From the NCBI RefSeq assembly GCF_016428585.1, contig NZ_JAELVR010000012.1, positions 62,001 to 126,000 of the forward strand: a stretch of 64,000 bases of DNA, in the 5' to 3' direction. Shown here one piece after another: positions 54,820 to 64,000 of this stretch (position 1 is its first letter; the number at the start of each line of letters is the position of its first letter). The stretch comes from Sedimentitalea arenosa. GTDB lineage: Bacteria > Pseudomonadota > Alphaproteobacteria > Rhodobacterales > Rhodobacteraceae. Position numbers and translations under genes: made by a program. The notes under the pieces were generated by a model. The model had not been told where the DNA came from and did not search any database. It saw only the letters and a list, made by a program, of their open reading frames with translations.

Positions 54820-56119
54820 CGCCGCCCAGCCGCAACACTTCGCACAGATCCCCGATGATTGAGTCCAGACGCCCTTGCTGTTCCGTGACATAGCGCTTCG
54901 CTGCCGCGCGTGCCTGTTGCAGGGCATTGGCATCCTGCAGCCAGTGGTCGATCGCCGTTGCGAGCCCATCGGCATCGCTTGCCAGAACGACGCCACCCCC
55001 TGCCACCAAAGGATCGAAGGTCTCGGAAAAGTTCGTCACATGCGGTCCGCTGATGACCGCTGCGCCGGCCTGGGCCGGCTCGAACGGGTTGTGGCCCCCG
55101 ATGGGCAACAGCGATCCACCGAGAAAGACAAGCGGGGTCATTGCATACCAAGTGCCCGTCTCTCCCAGCGTGTCGGCGAGGTAGACCTGTGTCTGCGCGT
55201 CAATCGGGTCCCGTCTCGTGCGGCGCGCGACGCTGAAATCCCGGTCGCGTATGAGGGCTTCCACCTCGTCGCCGCGTTCCGGATGGCGGGGCACCAGCAC
55301 GAGGCACAGGGCCGGATGCTTCTCGATCAGCCGCGCATGCGCGGCCAGGACGGTTTCTTCCTCGCCCGGATGGGTCGAACTGGCAACCCAGACGGGGCGG
55401 CCGTTCAGCGCCTCCTGCAGCTCGGTCAGGGTCGCCTCATCGACAGGTAGGGCGGCCGACGTGGCCTTGAGATTGGTGCCGACCTTAACGCGCTCGGGAG
55501 CTGCCCCGATCGCGACGAGGTTATCCGCCGTCTTCCGGTTCTGGGTCAGGACCAGATCGAACTGATCCAGCACGAACCGCGCGGTCGCCGGTGCCTTCTT
55601 CCAGGCCTCCACCGACTTTTCGGACAGGCGCGCGTTGAGAAGCGCCAGCGGAATACCCCTGGCTCGCGCTTGGACCAGCATCAGCGGCCATAATTCACTT
55701 TCGACGAAAACCCCGGCATCCGGGCGCCAGTGATCGAAAAACCGGGAGACGGGACCATGGGCGTCGATCGGCGCGAACTGGTGGCGAGTGCGCGGTGGCA
55801 GCCTGCGCGCGATCAGGTCGGCCGAGGTCGCGGTTCCGCTCGTGATCAGGAACTCCGCATCCGGCAGTCGTTCGCCCATGCGGGTGATCAAGGTCAGGAC
55901 AGACAGGCTCTCGCCGACGCTTGCCGCGTGAAACCAGACAAGCTGTCCCACCGGCCTCGGAAGGCTGGCATTGCCGAGCCGTTCGTGAATGCGCGGTACG
56001 GCCACGTCGTGGCGGCGCAGCTTGCGAGACACGATCCAGTAGGCCAGTGGTGATCCGAACGAGGTGAGGCCGCGATAGAGGCGGAAGAGTGCAGTCGGCC
56101 CGGCGTTTGTGGGGGGCAT
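54812..56119 (-). CDS. waaA: 3-deoxy-D-manno-octulosonic acid (Kdo) transferase
   Basis: 435 residues; the ATG at 56119 shares one base with the moaA stop. The N-terminal PVGQLVWFHAASVGES and ESELWPLML motifs and the C-terminal VFLGGSLLPIGGHNPFEPAQAGAAVISGPHVTNF are diagnostic. It transfers Kdo from CMP-Kdo to lipid A precursor on the inner membrane. An in-frame GTG one codon before is possible. Confidence 0.95.
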   Translation of the reverse strand: MPPTNAGPTALFRLYRGLTSFGSPLAYWIVSRKLRRHDVAVPRIHERLGNASLPRPVGQLVWFHAASVGESLSVLTLITRMGERLPDAEFLITSGTATSADLIARRLPPRTRHQFAPIDAHGPVSRFFDHWRPDAGVFVESELWPLMLVQARARGIPLALLNARLSEKSVEAWKKAPATARFVLDQFDLVLTQNRKTADNLVAIGAAPERVKVGTNLKATSAALPVDEATLTELQEALNGRPVWVASSTHPGEEETVLAAHARLIEKHPALCLVLVPRHPERGDEVEALIRDRDFSVARRTRRDPIDAQTQVYLADTLGETGTWYAMTPLVFLGGSLLPIGGHNPFEPAQAGAAVISGPHVTNFSETFDPLVAGGGVVLASDADGLATAIDHWLQDANALQQARAAAKRYVTEQQGRLDSIIGDLCEVLRLGGDA

Positions 56120-57126
56120 CACCCGCCTGTGTGGCTCATGTGGCGGGACATCTGTCCATCGGTGCGCTGACGCGAGTAATCGAAGTCATGGCCCTTGGGC
56201 TTGTGCGCGATGGCGTTGCGGATCGCGTCGCGCAACGGCTCTTCGCTGTCCGGGTGATCCCGCAGCGGCGCGCGCAGGTCGGCGTTGTCCTCTTGCCCGA
56301 GGCACATGAAAAGCTCTCCGGTGCAGGTCAAGCGCACCCGATTGCAGCTTTCGCAGAAATTATGTGTCAGCGGAGTTATGAAGCCGATTTTCTGGCCGGT
56401 TTCCTGCAACTGCACATACCGCGCAGGTCCGCCCGAACGTTCGGCGAGATCGGTCACGGTATAGGCGCGTTCGTATTCGGCGCGCACATCCTTCAGCGAC
56501 CAGTACTGGCCCAGGCGGTCCTCGTTGCCGATATCACCCATCGGCATGACCTCGATCCACGTCAGGTCCATGTCCCGCGCTGCGCACCATTCGGTGATCG
56601 CCGGAAGTTCCTCTTCGTTGAAGCCTTTCAGGGCAACCGCATTGATCTTGACGCGGAGTCCGGCCTTCTGCGCCGCATCGATGCCCCGCAGCACCTGCGG
56701 CAGCCGTCCCCAGCGGGTGATCTCGGCGAATTTCGCCTCGTCCAGTGTGTCCAGAGAGATGTTCACCCGGCGTACCCCGGCAGCGTGAAGATCGGCGGCA
56801 AACCGTTCCAACTGACTGCCGTTGGTCGTCAGCGTCAATTCCTTCAGCGCTCCCCTCTCTAGATGCCGGCTCATGGCCTGGAAGAAAGTCATGATACCCT
56901 TTCGCACAAGGGGTTCGCCGCCGGTGATGCGCAGCTTCTCGACACCGAGGTCGATGAAGGTGGAACACATCCGGTCAAGCTCTTCCAGCGTCAGCAATTC
57001 CTTCTTCGGCAGGAAGGTCATGTTCTCGGACATGCAATAAACGCAGCGAAAATCGCAACGGTCGGTCACGGACACCCTGAGATAGGTGATGGCGCGCGCA
57101 AAGGGATCGATCAGAGGAGCTGTCAT
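56119..57126 (-). CDS. moaA: GTP 3',8-cyclase (molybdenum cofactor synthesis)
   Basis: 335 residues. The radical-SAM cysteines Cys24, Cys28 and Cys31 are in [11 protein letters not shown]. The SAM-binding GGEP is present, and the second cluster is in [19 protein letters not shown]. The C-terminal double Gly needed for activity is present (HTGG at the end). It starts molybdopterin synthesis from GTP. An unusual leader for a waaA-glycosyltransferase run. Confidence 0.96.
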   Translation of the reverse strand: MTAPLIDPFARAITYLRVSVTDRCDFRCVYCMSENMTFLPKKELLTLEELDRMCSTFIDLGVEKLRITGGEPLVRKGIMTFFQAMSRHLERGALKELTLTTNGSQLERFAADLHAAGVRRVNISLDTLDEAKFAEITRWGRLPQVLRGIDAAQKAGLRVKINAVALKGFNEEELPAITEWCAARDMDLTWIEVMPMGDIGNEDRLGQYWSLKDVRAEYERAYTVTDLAERSGGPARYVQLQETGQKIGFITPLTHNFCESCNRVRLTCTGELFMCLGQEDNADLRAPLRDHPDSEEPLRDAIRNAIAHKPKGHDFDYSRQRTDGQMSRHMSHTGG

Positions 57127-57165
57127 GCCCCATAGGTAAAGCGCGGTCCCGTTGGCGGCAAGAGC

Positions 57166-57870
57166 CTAAGAGGCGCCTTTGACCGAACCCTGCTTGCTAT
57201 CCAAGTATTTCGCCGCTTCCTTGCGGGCGAACGGTTTCATCGCCGCACCATGACTGTCTAGGAACGCGACCACACGCGCTGCGTCGTGCTTGGACAGATC
57301 GCGCAGCCACCAGGCCACCGCTTTCTGGATGAACCAGTTCCGGTCGTCGACATATCCGGCGGCCCAGCCGAGGATTCGGTCCCGCCGGGCGAGGTCTTCG
57401 GGCTTGGGGGTGTTCTGCTTGGTCCAGGGCAGGGTGATCACCAGTGCCGCCCGCCGTGTCCACATGTGATCCGAGCGGGTCCACAGCTCGACCTCGTCAA
57501 GCCGGCCGGGATCGGCGACCAGCCGTTTCTGACCCGCCATGCAGGCATGATCCGCGATCGCCCAGCTGTCGAAATCGGCAACCCAGCTTTGGATCAGGGC
57601 CCAGACAGCGTCGTCGGGACGAATGCGGGCCTGCGTCAACAGCTTGGCGGCGGCCAGTCGGGCCTCGTAGATGTCCGTCTTCCAGAGCCCGTCGGCAAGC
57701 TCGACCCGGCGCGCGACATCCAGTTCACTACGCCAGGTCTTGGTCAGAGCGTTCAGGACCGGGTTGGCAACCCCCAGGTAGTCGCGTTTCGACTTGTGAT
57801 AGGCCGCCATGCCGCGCGCCCTCTCGGGATCGGCCTGCGCCTTGATCTGGTCGAGATAGCTGTCGATCAT
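57166..57870 (-). CDS. DNA alkylation repair protein (AlkD/AlkC-type HEAT repeats)
   Basis: 234 residues from the ATG at 57870 (MIDSYLDQIKAQADPERARGM). HEAT-like helical repeats with conserved aromatic and acidic residues: TKTWRSELD, IQSWVADFDSWAIADH, SDHMWTRRAALVITLPWTK, VDDRNWFIQKAVAWWLRDL. AlkD glycosylases remove cationic N3- and N7-alkyl purines without base flipping. Lies 39 bp before moaA on the same strand. Confidence 0.9.
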   Translation of the reverse strand: MIDSYLDQIKAQADPERARGMAAYHKSKRDYLGVANPVLNALTKTWRSELDVARRVELADGLWKTDIYEARLAAAKLLTQARIRPDDAVWALIQSWVADFDSWAIADHACMAGQKRLVADPGRLDEVELWTRSDHMWTRRAALVITLPWTKQNTPKPEDLARRDRILGWAAGYVDDRNWFIQKAVAWWLRDLSKHDAARVVAFLDSHGAAMKPFARKEAAKYLDSKQGSVKGAS

Positions 57871-57961
57871 GCGACGCACCGACCGATTGAACGCCGCTCC
57901 GCCATCTGTGCTTTGCGCGCATCGGGGCGCATGTCAGCCCCGTGATGCTCCCGCACGGGCA

Positions 57962-59785
57962 TCACTCCACCGTTACCGACTTGGCCAGGTTGCGCGGCTG
58001 ATCCACGTCGGTGCCTTTCGCGACCGCCGTGTGATAGGCCAGAAGCTGCGCCGGAACCGCGTAGAGGATCGGCGACAACGAAGTATGGACATGGGGCATC
58101 CGGATCGTGACCCAGACACCGTCGCTGGCCTCGGATATGCCGCGATCATCGGAGACGAGCATGACCTTGCCTTTCCGCGCCATCACCTCCTGCATGTTCG
58201 ACACCGTCTTGTCGAACAGCGCGTCGCGCGGGGCCATCACGACCACCGGCATGTGTTGGTCGATCAACGCAATGGGGCCGTGTTTCAGCTCGCCTGATGC
58301 ATAAGCTTCTGCGTGTATATAACTGATTTCTTTCAGTTTCAACGCGCCTTCCAGCGCGAGCGGATACATCAGCCCACGCCCAAGGAAGAGCACGTCGCGT
58401 GCTTCGCTCAGCCGTTGCGCGGCGGTGCGGATGGCCTCGTTCTGGTCCAGTGCCAAATTGATGATGGCCGGTAAGCCACGCAAAGCAGCCACATGATCGG
58501 CCAGTGCTTCTGGACCGAGCGTGCCGCGATCGGCGGCGGCTTTCAGCGCCAGCATGAGCAGCACCGTCAATTGACAGGTGAAGGCCTTGGTCGAGGCGAC
58601 GCCGATTTCGATGCCGGCATGGATCGGCAGCGCGAGGTCACTCTCCCGCGCAATCGAGCTTTCCGGTACGTTGACCACCGAGACGATGCTATCGGCCTTT
58701 CCGGCGCAGTAGCGCAAGGCCGCCAGTGTGTCCGCCGTCTCGCCCGACTGGCTGACGAACAGCGCCAGCGTCCCGTCGGGCACCGGCGGCTCGCGATAGC
58801 GGAACTCGCTGGCGACATCGACTTCGACGGGCAGTCGGGCCAGTTGCTCGAACCAGTATTTCGCTGTCAGGCAGGCGTAGTAGGCAGTGCCGCAGGCCAC
58901 CATGGTCAGCCGCTGGACCGAGGTGAAATCGATCCCGTCGCCCGGCAGGATCACGCGATCCTCGCCGCTCGGCAGGTAGTGACGTATCGCTTCGCCGATC
59001 ACCTCGGGCTGTTCGGCGATCTCCTTGGCCATGAAATGCTTGTGCCCGGCCTTGTCCACCCGAGCGCTGTCGATCCGGATGACCTTGAGCGCGCGATTGG
59101 CCAGCGCGCCCTGTGCGTCGCGGATGGTCACGCCGGATCTTGTCACCACGGCGCGATCGCCTTCTTCCAGATAGGTGATCCGGTCGGTCAGGGGGGCCAG
59201 CGCGATCGCATCGCTTCCGACATACATTTCGCCGTCGCCATGGCCGATCGCCAGCGGCGAGCCCTTGCGCGCAGCGAAGATCAGGTCGTCTTCGCCCTCG
59301 AACAGGAAGGCCAGCGCAAACGCGCCGTCCAGGCGGTCGAGCGTCGCGGTGGCGGCGGAGACCGGATCCGCGCCGTCCTGCAGCAGGGCTTCGGTCATCA
59401 GGGCGACGGTTTCGGTGTCAGTGTCAGTCGTGAACTGCACGCCCCGCTCGGCCAGTTCGGCGCGCAGCTCGCGATAGTTCTCGATGATACCGTTGTGCAC
59501 CACCGCAACGCGCCCGGCCCGATGCGGGTGCGCGTTGTTGACGGTCGGCGCGCCATGGGTCGCCCAGCGGGTGTGGCCGATCCCGGCCTTGCCCGCCAGA
59601 GGTTGGTGCACCAGCAGGTCCGACAGGTTGACCAGTTTGCCGACCGCGCGACGTCGATCCAGCACGCCGCCGTTGACCGTGGCGATGCCGGCACTGTCAT
59701 AGCCGCGATATTCCAGGCGCTTCAACGCCTCGACCAGGGTCGGGGCGGCCTCATGGCTGCCGAGCACACCAACGATACCACACAT
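57962..59785 (-). CDS. glmS: Glucosamine-fructose-6-phosphate aminotransferase
   Basis: 607 residues. Catalytic Cys2 (MCGIVGVLG) heads the glutaminase domain. Two SIS domains follow (SQSGETADTLAALR; FLGRGLMYPLALEGALKLKEISYIHAEAY), and the end is LAKSVTVE. It makes glucosamine-6-phosphate for peptidoglycan and LPS. The ATG shares a base with the glmU stop (TAATG), so the two are coupled. Confidence 0.97.
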   Translation of the reverse strand: MCGIVGVLGSHEAAPTLVEALKRLEYRGYDSAGIATVNGGVLDRRRAVGKLVNLSDLLVHQPLAGKAGIGHTRWATHGAPTVNNAHPHRAGRVAVVHNGIIENYRELRAELAERGVQFTTDTDTETVALMTEALLQDGADPVSAATATLDRLDGAFALAFLFEGEDDLIFAARKGSPLAIGHGDGEMYVGSDAIALAPLTDRITYLEEGDRAVVTRSGVTIRDAQGALANRALKVIRIDSARVDKAGHKHFMAKEIAEQPEVIGEAIRHYLPSGEDRVILPGDGIDFTSVQRLTMVACGTAYYACLTAKYWFEQLARLPVEVDVASEFRYREPPVPDGTLALFVSQSGETADTLAALRYCAGKADSIVSVVNVPESSIARESDLALPIHAGIEIGVASTKAFTCQLTVLLMLALKAAADRGTLGPEALADHVAALRGLPAIINLALDQNEAIRTAAQRLSEARDVLFLGRGLMYPLALEGALKLKEISYIHAEAYASGELKHGPIALIDQHMPVVVMAPRDALFDKTVSNMQEVMARKGKVMLVSDDRGISEASDGVWVTIRMPHVHTSLSPILYAVPAQLLAYHTAVAKGTDVDQPRNLAKSVTVE

Positions 59786-61140
59786 TACGAGCGTTCCTTG
59801 TTCAGACGGGCCTTCTTGGCGCGCAGCATGTCGAACAGCTTGCGCGCCCGCCCGGGCTTGTTCTCCTGTTTCACCCGCGCCATGGCGAGCGCCTCGGGTT
59901 CGACGTCGCGGGTGATGACTGATCCGGTGGCGGTCATCGCGTGATCGCCCACCGTAACCGGCGCGACCAGCATGGTGTTCGAGCCGATGAAGGCCCCCGC
60001 GCCGATCTTGCTGCGGTGTTTCATCACGCCGTCATAATTGCAGGTGATTGTACCCGCGCCGATATTGGCGCCCGCGCCGACGGTCGCATCGCCGATATAG
60101 CTCAAGTGGTTGACCTTCGCGCCCTCGTCGATCTGCGCATTCTTGATCTCGACGAAATTGCCGATCCGCGCGCCTTCGGCGAGTTCCGCCCCTGGGCGCA
60201 GCCTTGCGTAGGGTCCGACGACTGCGCCGCGGCTGACATGGCAGCCTTCGAGGTGCGAGAACGCGCGGATCGTGGCGCCGCTTTCCACCGTGACCTCGGG
60301 TCCGAAGACCACGTTGGGTTCGATCACCGCGTCGCGGCCGATCACGGTGTCCTGCGCAAGAAAAACGGTCTCGGGTGCCATCAGCGTCACGCCGGATTCC
60401 AGCAGATCGGCCCGGGCGCGCTGCTGGAACACCGCGTCGGCCTCGGCCAGTTCGGCACGCGAATTGACACCCATCGTCTCGCGCTCGTCGCATGTGACGA
60501 CTGTTGCCGAGAGGCCTCGGGTCCGGGCGAGGGCGACGATGTCGGTCAGGTAGTATTCGCCCGCCGCGTTGTCGTCGCGCACATCCGAGATCAGCTCGAA
60601 CAGGGTCGATGCGGCGCAGGCGACCAAACCGCTGTTGCAGAGCGTGATCGCGCGTTCGGCTTCGGTCGCGTCCTTGAATTCCACGATCCGGCTCAACCCA
60701 TCTTGGTTCACCACCAGACGTCCATAGCGGCCCGGATCGCAGGCTTCGAACCCCAGAACCACAAGGTCGTGGCTCGCCCGCGCGGCCACCATCCGCTCGA
60801 GCGTTTCGGACTGCAGGAAGGGCGTATCACCATAAAGCACCACCACGTCGCCCGAAAACCCCTCAAGCGCGTTTCGCGCCTGATCGACGGCATGGGCCGT
60901 ACCCAGCTGCTCCTCCTGGATGACGATCTGAGCGTCATCGTTTTCCTCGAGCACCACTTTCGTCACCGCCTCGGCCCCAAGGCCCGCCACGATCACCACG
61001 CGGTCGGGGTCCAGCGAGGCGCCCGCGCGCATCGCATGCAGCAGCATCGGCACCTGCGCGATCGGGTGCAGCACCTTGGGCAGATCGGACTCCATCCGTG
61101 TGCCCTTGCCGGCGGCCAGGATGATCAGTGCGATACTCAT
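59785..61140 (-). CDS. glmU: Bifunctional GlmU (uridyltransferase / acetyltransferase)
   Basis: 451 residues. The N-terminal pyrophosphorylase loop is IILAAGKGTRMESDLPKVLH. The C-terminal left-handed beta-helix acetyltransferase includes RPGAELAEGARIGNFVEIKNA and NYDGVMKHRSKIGAGAFIGS. It converts GlcN-1-P to UDP-GlcNAc, in the same pathway as glmS. The gene directly opposite (divergent, 129 bp) is the phosphatase. Confidence 0.97.
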   Translation of the reverse strand: MSIALIILAAGKGTRMESDLPKVLHPIAQVPMLLHAMRAGASLDPDRVVIVAGLGAEAVTKVVLEENDDAQIVIQEEQLGTAHAVDQARNALEGFSGDVVVLYGDTPFLQSETLERMVAARASHDLVVLGFEACDPGRYGRLVVNQDGLSRIVEFKDATEAERAITLCNSGLVACAASTLFELISDVRDDNAAGEYYLTDIVALARTRGLSATVVTCDERETMGVNSRAELAEADAVFQQRARADLLESGVTLMAPETVFLAQDTVIGRDAVIEPNVVFGPEVTVESGATIRAFSHLEGCHVSRGAVVGPYARLRPGAELAEGARIGNFVEIKNAQIDEGAKVNHLSYIGDATVGAGANIGAGTITCNYDGVMKHRSKIGAGAFIGSNTMLVAPVTVGDHAMTATGSVITRDVEPEALAMARVKQENKPGRARKLFDMLRAKKARLNKERS

Positions 61141-61269
61141 ATGAATTCTCTTTGTGTTTTCGGTCGGCCCGTTTTATCCGCTGAGTACCACTTAGCAATG
61201 GGTGGTGCGATCAAAACAGGTTGCGGGCTGCAACACCACAGGCGGAGTGCCGCCGGACCGGGAGGCGCG

Positions 61270-61932
61270 ATGCGGACGGTGATATTCGACCTCGATGGAA
61301 CTTTGGCGGACACGTCCGGCGACCTGATCGCGGCGGCCAATGCCTGTTTCCGCCAGATGGGGCAGGGCGACGTTCTGGTGCCGGGGACAGATGCCGGGAT
61401 CGCCCTGCGCGGCGGCAAGATGATGTTGACGCGCGGGCTCGAACGGCTCGGCGCCTTTGATCCGGCCCTGATCGAGCGCTATTATCCGGTGCTGTTGGAC
61501 GCCTATTCAGAGGCGATCGATACGCACACGTTCCTGTACCCCGGCGCGATGGAAGCTGTCGACGCGCTCAAGGCGGACGGCTATGGCGTCGGCATATGCA
61601 CCAACAAGCCTGCAGCCCTTGCAGACCTGTTGCTGACCCGGCTCGGCATCCTGGACAGGTTTGATTCGATGGTGGGGGCCGATACCTTGCCGGTGCGCAA
61701 GCCGGATCCGGAACCGCTTCGCGAGGCGGCCCGGCGCGCGGGCGGCGATCCGGCGCGCTGCGTGTTGATCGGGGACTCGGACACCGACCGCAATACGGCG
61801 CGCGCTGCTGGCGTGCCTTCGGTGCTCGTCACCTTCGGGCCGTCCGGCGCCGACATGGCCGCGCTGCAGCCCGAGGCCCTGCTGCATCAGTTCTCGGATC
61901 TGCCAGCAATCGTGTCCGACCTGATCGGCTGA
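61270..61932 (+). CDS. gph: Phosphoglycolate phosphatase-type HAD hydrolase
   Basis: 220 residues from ATG at 61270 with GGGAGGCG upstream. HAD motifs: VIFDLDGTLADTSGD (nucleophile and acid Asp), CTNKPAALADLLL, RKPDPEPL and GDSDTDRNTARAAG. Class I cap. Likely dephosphorylates 2-phosphoglycolate from photorespiration or DNA repair; other small sugar phosphates are possible. Its last 46 bp overlap the 3' end of the convergent PrpD-like gene. Confidence 0.88.
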   Translation: MRTVIFDLDGTLADTSGDLIAAANACFRQMGQGDVLVPGTDAGIALRGGKMMLTRGLERLGAFDPALIERYYPVLLDAYSEAIDTHTFLYPGAMEAVDALKADGYGVGICTNKPAALADLLLTRLGILDRFDSMVGADTLPVRKPDPEPLREAARRAGGDPARCVLIGDSDTDRNTARAAGVPSVLVTFGPSGADMAALQPEALLHQFSDLPAIVSDLIG

Positions 61933-63221
61933 AACAGCAGATCGGTGAGGACGGAAAGCGACCCGTCGGCGAGATCGTGCAGGGCGGCTTCAATGGCGTC
62001 AGATCGCACGGGCCCCAGAATCGGGTCGGCGAGTGCGTGGAACTTGGAGCGCAGCTCCGCCGGGCTCGGCGGGGCGCGGTGATCCCATCGGGGCGAAAGC
62101 CAGTCACCATCAAGCCGTGTTCCGTCCCGCAGGACCAGCGAAACTTGCGCCAGCCGCTCGGTGGGGAAGGCGGCGTTGGCCGTGTCGTCCTCGCGCATCA
62201 GCAGGCTTTCGGACAGACGCAGGATGTCCGGATCGTGCAGCGCCGCGTTCGCGATATCCGCGGGCGTGACATCCCCGCGCACCAGCGCGACGGCACAGGG
62301 GTACGAGGTGGAATATTGGGCTTCCTCGGTTGTTCTCGGCCGCGAGGTGGCGAGACGCACCGCCTCGTGGAACGTTGTCACCTCGATCTGCGCAACGTCG
62401 TCGGCGGTCAATCCATGTGCCCGCTTCAGTGCCAGAACGCCTTCGATCGGGGCTTGGGCCCAGCGACAAACCGGGTAGGGTTTGAAGTACTGCTCGAGGA
62501 TCATCCAACGGGTGCCGAGGTCGCTCCAGTGTTCCGGCGCTTCCTCGACAGTGATGGCAGGCGCCCCGGTGAAGTCTTTGGCGGCCAGTTCGACCGCGCT
62601 GACTCCGGTCATTGCGCCCCAGCCGGACCCGTCCTTGAGCATGGTCGGGTGGTCGATGCAGCGCATCATCTGGCTGCGTGGCCCGTGATACTCGGCGATT
62701 CCCAGCGCATGGCGGGTTTGGGAGCGGTCCAGGCCGCACAGCCGCGCACCGGCTGCAGCGGCCGTGACCGCGCCCCAGCTTCCGGATGTGTGATAGTCGG
62801 GCACGGTCGCGTGCTGCGCCATTGCAGCGCGGCTGCCGAATTCATACCCCATGGCGATGCTTGCGAGGAAATCCGCGGCGCTGGCGCCCCGCGCGTGGGC
62901 GAGCGCCAGCGCCGCCGGAAACAGCGGACAGCCCACATGCCCCTTGGCCGGGTTGAATCCGTCATGGCCGTCAAGCGCGTCGATGGTCATGCCGGTGGCG
63001 AGCGCCACTCCGGCCGGGCTGGCGGTACGTGCATCGAAAAGGAGCGGTGCGATGCCGCCGAAGGTTTCGGCCGCGTGGGCGCGGATGATTCGCGACAACC
63101 GTGTGCCATGCCCGCCGGCTGCGACGCCGATCAGGTCCAGAAGGCAAAGTTCGACGCGCTCTTGCACGGAGGCGGGCAAGCCGCCCCAAGTCAGGCCGTG
63201 GATGAATTCGATCGGATCCAT
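61887..63221 (-). CDS. MmgE/PrpD-family protein
   Basis: 444 residues from MDPIEFIHGLTWGGLPASVQERV; a GTG at 63272 would add 17 residues. Family motifs: LDLIGVAAGG, GHDGFNPAKGHVGCPLFPAALALA, YHTSGSWGAVTAAAAGARL, and KPYPVCRWAQAPIEGVLAL. Members include 2-methylcitrate dehydratase and cis-aconitate decarboxylase. Without a neighbouring methylcitrate cycle the substrate cannot be named. Convergent overlap with gph is 46 bp. Confidence 0.9.
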   Translation of the reverse strand: MDPIEFIHGLTWGGLPASVQERVELCLLDLIGVAAGGHGTRLSRIIRAHAAETFGGIAPLLFDARTASPAGVALATGMTIDALDGHDGFNPAKGHVGCPLFPAALALAHARGASAADFLASIAMGYEFGSRAAMAQHATVPDYHTSGSWGAVTAAAAGARLCGLDRSQTRHALGIAEYHGPRSQMMRCIDHPTMLKDGSGWGAMTGVSAVELAAKDFTGAPAITVEEAPEHWSDLGTRWMILEQYFKPYPVCRWAQAPIEGVLALKRAHGLTADDVAQIEVTTFHEAVRLATSRPRTTEEAQYSTSYPCAVALVRGDVTPADIANAALHDPDILRLSESLLMREDDTANAAFPTERLAQVSLVLRDGTRLDGDWLSPRWDHRAPPSPAELRSKFHALADPILGPVRSDAIEAALHDLADGSLSVLTDLLFQPIRSDTIAGRSEN

Positions 63222-63340
63222 GACCGCGCAGGCTAGGGCGTCCGCATCGCCTGTCTGCTCCGTTCGCGACACGCCGCGGGGCTGGCGAAGCAGGGTGAAT
63301 CACGCTTGACCGGATGGCAGTCCCGCCCCAGAACATCTGC

Positions 63341-64000
63341 ATGAGCGAACGTTTCACTGGAAGTTTCACGCAGCAGGAGCCGATCCCAGAAGCGGGGATC
63401 GAAGCGGCCATGGCGGTTCTGCGTCACGGGCGCCTGCACCGATACAACTTGGCGCCCGGTGAGATCGGTGAAACCGCGCTGCTGGAGCAGGAGTTCGCTG
63501 CCCTCACCGGGGCGCGGTATTGCCTCGCCGTCGCCTCGGGCGGCTACGCGATGGCGACCGCGCTGCGGGCGACCGGCATCAAGCCCGGCGACCGCGTCCT
63601 GTCCAACGCCTTCACGCTTGCCCCGGTGCCGGGGGCGATCGCCTCGGTCGGGGCGCAGCCCGTCTTCGTCGGTGTGACCGCGGACCTGACCATCGATCTC
63701 GACGATCTGCAGGCCAAGGTGGGCGAGGCTGAAGTGCTGCTGCTCAGCCACATGCGCGGGCATATCTGCGACATGGATCGGCTGTTGGCGATCTGCGACG
63801 ACGCCGGTGTGCGGGTGATCGAGGATTGCGCCCACACGATGGGTGCGCGCTGGAATGGCGTGCCTTCGGGGCGCCACGGACTCATCGGCTGCTATTCCTG
63901 CCAGACCTACAAGCATGTCAATTCCGGCGAGGGCGGCTTGTTGGTCACCGACGACGAGGAGCTGGCGGCGCGTGCGATCCTGCTGTCGGGATCTTACATG
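63341..64000 (+). CDS. DegT/DnrJ/EryC1-family aminotransferase, N-terminal part
   Basis: Open from the ATG at 63341 to the right edge: 220 codons without a stop, so the gene continues outside the window. PLP-enzyme features: EQEFAALTGARYCLAVASGGYAMATALRA, the Asp in VIEDCAHTMGA, and the Schiff-base Lys in YSCQTYKHVNSGEGG. The family aminates keto-sugars for surface polysaccharides or antibiotics, or related ketones. The role depends on the neighbours outside the window. Divergent from the PrpD-like gene (119 bp). Confidence 0.88.
   Translation, partial: MSERFTGSFTQQEPIPEAGIEAAMAVLRHGRLHRYNLAPGEIGETALLEQEFAALTGARYCLAVASGGYAMATALRATGIKPGDRVLSNAFTLAPVPGAIASVGAQPVFVGVTADLTIDLDDLQAKVGEAEVLLLSHMRGHICDMDRLLAICDDAGVRVIEDCAHTMGARWNGVPSGRHGLIGCYSCQTYKHVNSGEGGLLVTDDEELAARAILLSGSYM

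Overview
The window is typical of a GC-rich alphaproteobacterium, most likely a marine member of the Rhodobacterales (Roseobacter group). The evidence is very high third-position GC, dense gene packing with ATGA/GTGA stop-start overlaps, the gene order DUF177-rpmF-plsX-fabH-ihfA-merR, a dgt-argS-SPOR-nagZ-scpA-scpB run, a long-form dCTP deaminase, and a Fur-family regulator without the C-terminal Cys pair. There are no insertion sequences, phage genes, CRISPR arrays or rRNA genes. One tRNA (Pro-GGG, CCA encoded) was found. Both ends cut through genes.

Layout. 1-1508: end of a flavin monooxygenase, and xthA. 1509-4835: the least ordinary part. An AT-rich control region precedes a 191-aa protein made of a 24-aa leader and eight 21-residue repeats, each with the core MFCSAS. 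A frame with decayed copies of the repeat follows. Then come an unrecognised 358-aa helical protein and an EamA exporter that overlaps it. 4859-12335: perfect terminator, erpA, then dgt, argS, SPOR protein, nagZ, scpA and scpB. 12338-18107 (minus): dCTP deaminase, tRNA-Pro, MerR-like regulator, ihfA, fabH, plsX, rpmF, DUF177. 18192-21929: BamE-like lipoprotein, OlsB-like acyltransferase, ABC-F ATPase, and a CxxxCW rhodanese-like protein. The last of these faces a zinc hydrolase and a SoxYZ-like carrier (21932-23661), together a quinoprotein accessory set without its dehydrogenase.

23768-40613: housekeeping and accessory genes, including SDR, GNAT-like protein, a 48-aa membrane peptide, tyrS, anmK, selO, two more EamA transporters, two tandem TerB/DUF533-like genes, an RNA helicase, a sterol-desaturase/acyltransferase pair, fur, an AbrB-type membrane protein and eno. 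40633-51844: a nitrogen-compound locus. It contains an amidase, a beta-lactamase-fold hydrolase, a complete polyamine-type ABC importer (potABCD-like), a TetR regulator, an amidohydrolase and a periplasmic copper amine oxidase. The leader of the amine oxidase gene resembles half of a TPP riboswitch. 52116-53541: ArsR plus an ArsP-like permease.

53764-64000: glycosyltransferase, waaA and moaA in one overlapping run; then AlkD-like protein, glmS, glmU, phosphoglycolate phosphatase, MmgE/PrpD protein, and the start of a DegT-family aminotransferase.

The best candidate for an undescribed system is the repeat-protein locus at 1.65-4.84 kb. It has the layout of a multi-core modified-peptide system (leader, repeated Cys cores, unknown partner, exporter), but no recognised modification enzyme is present. 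That reading is inference.
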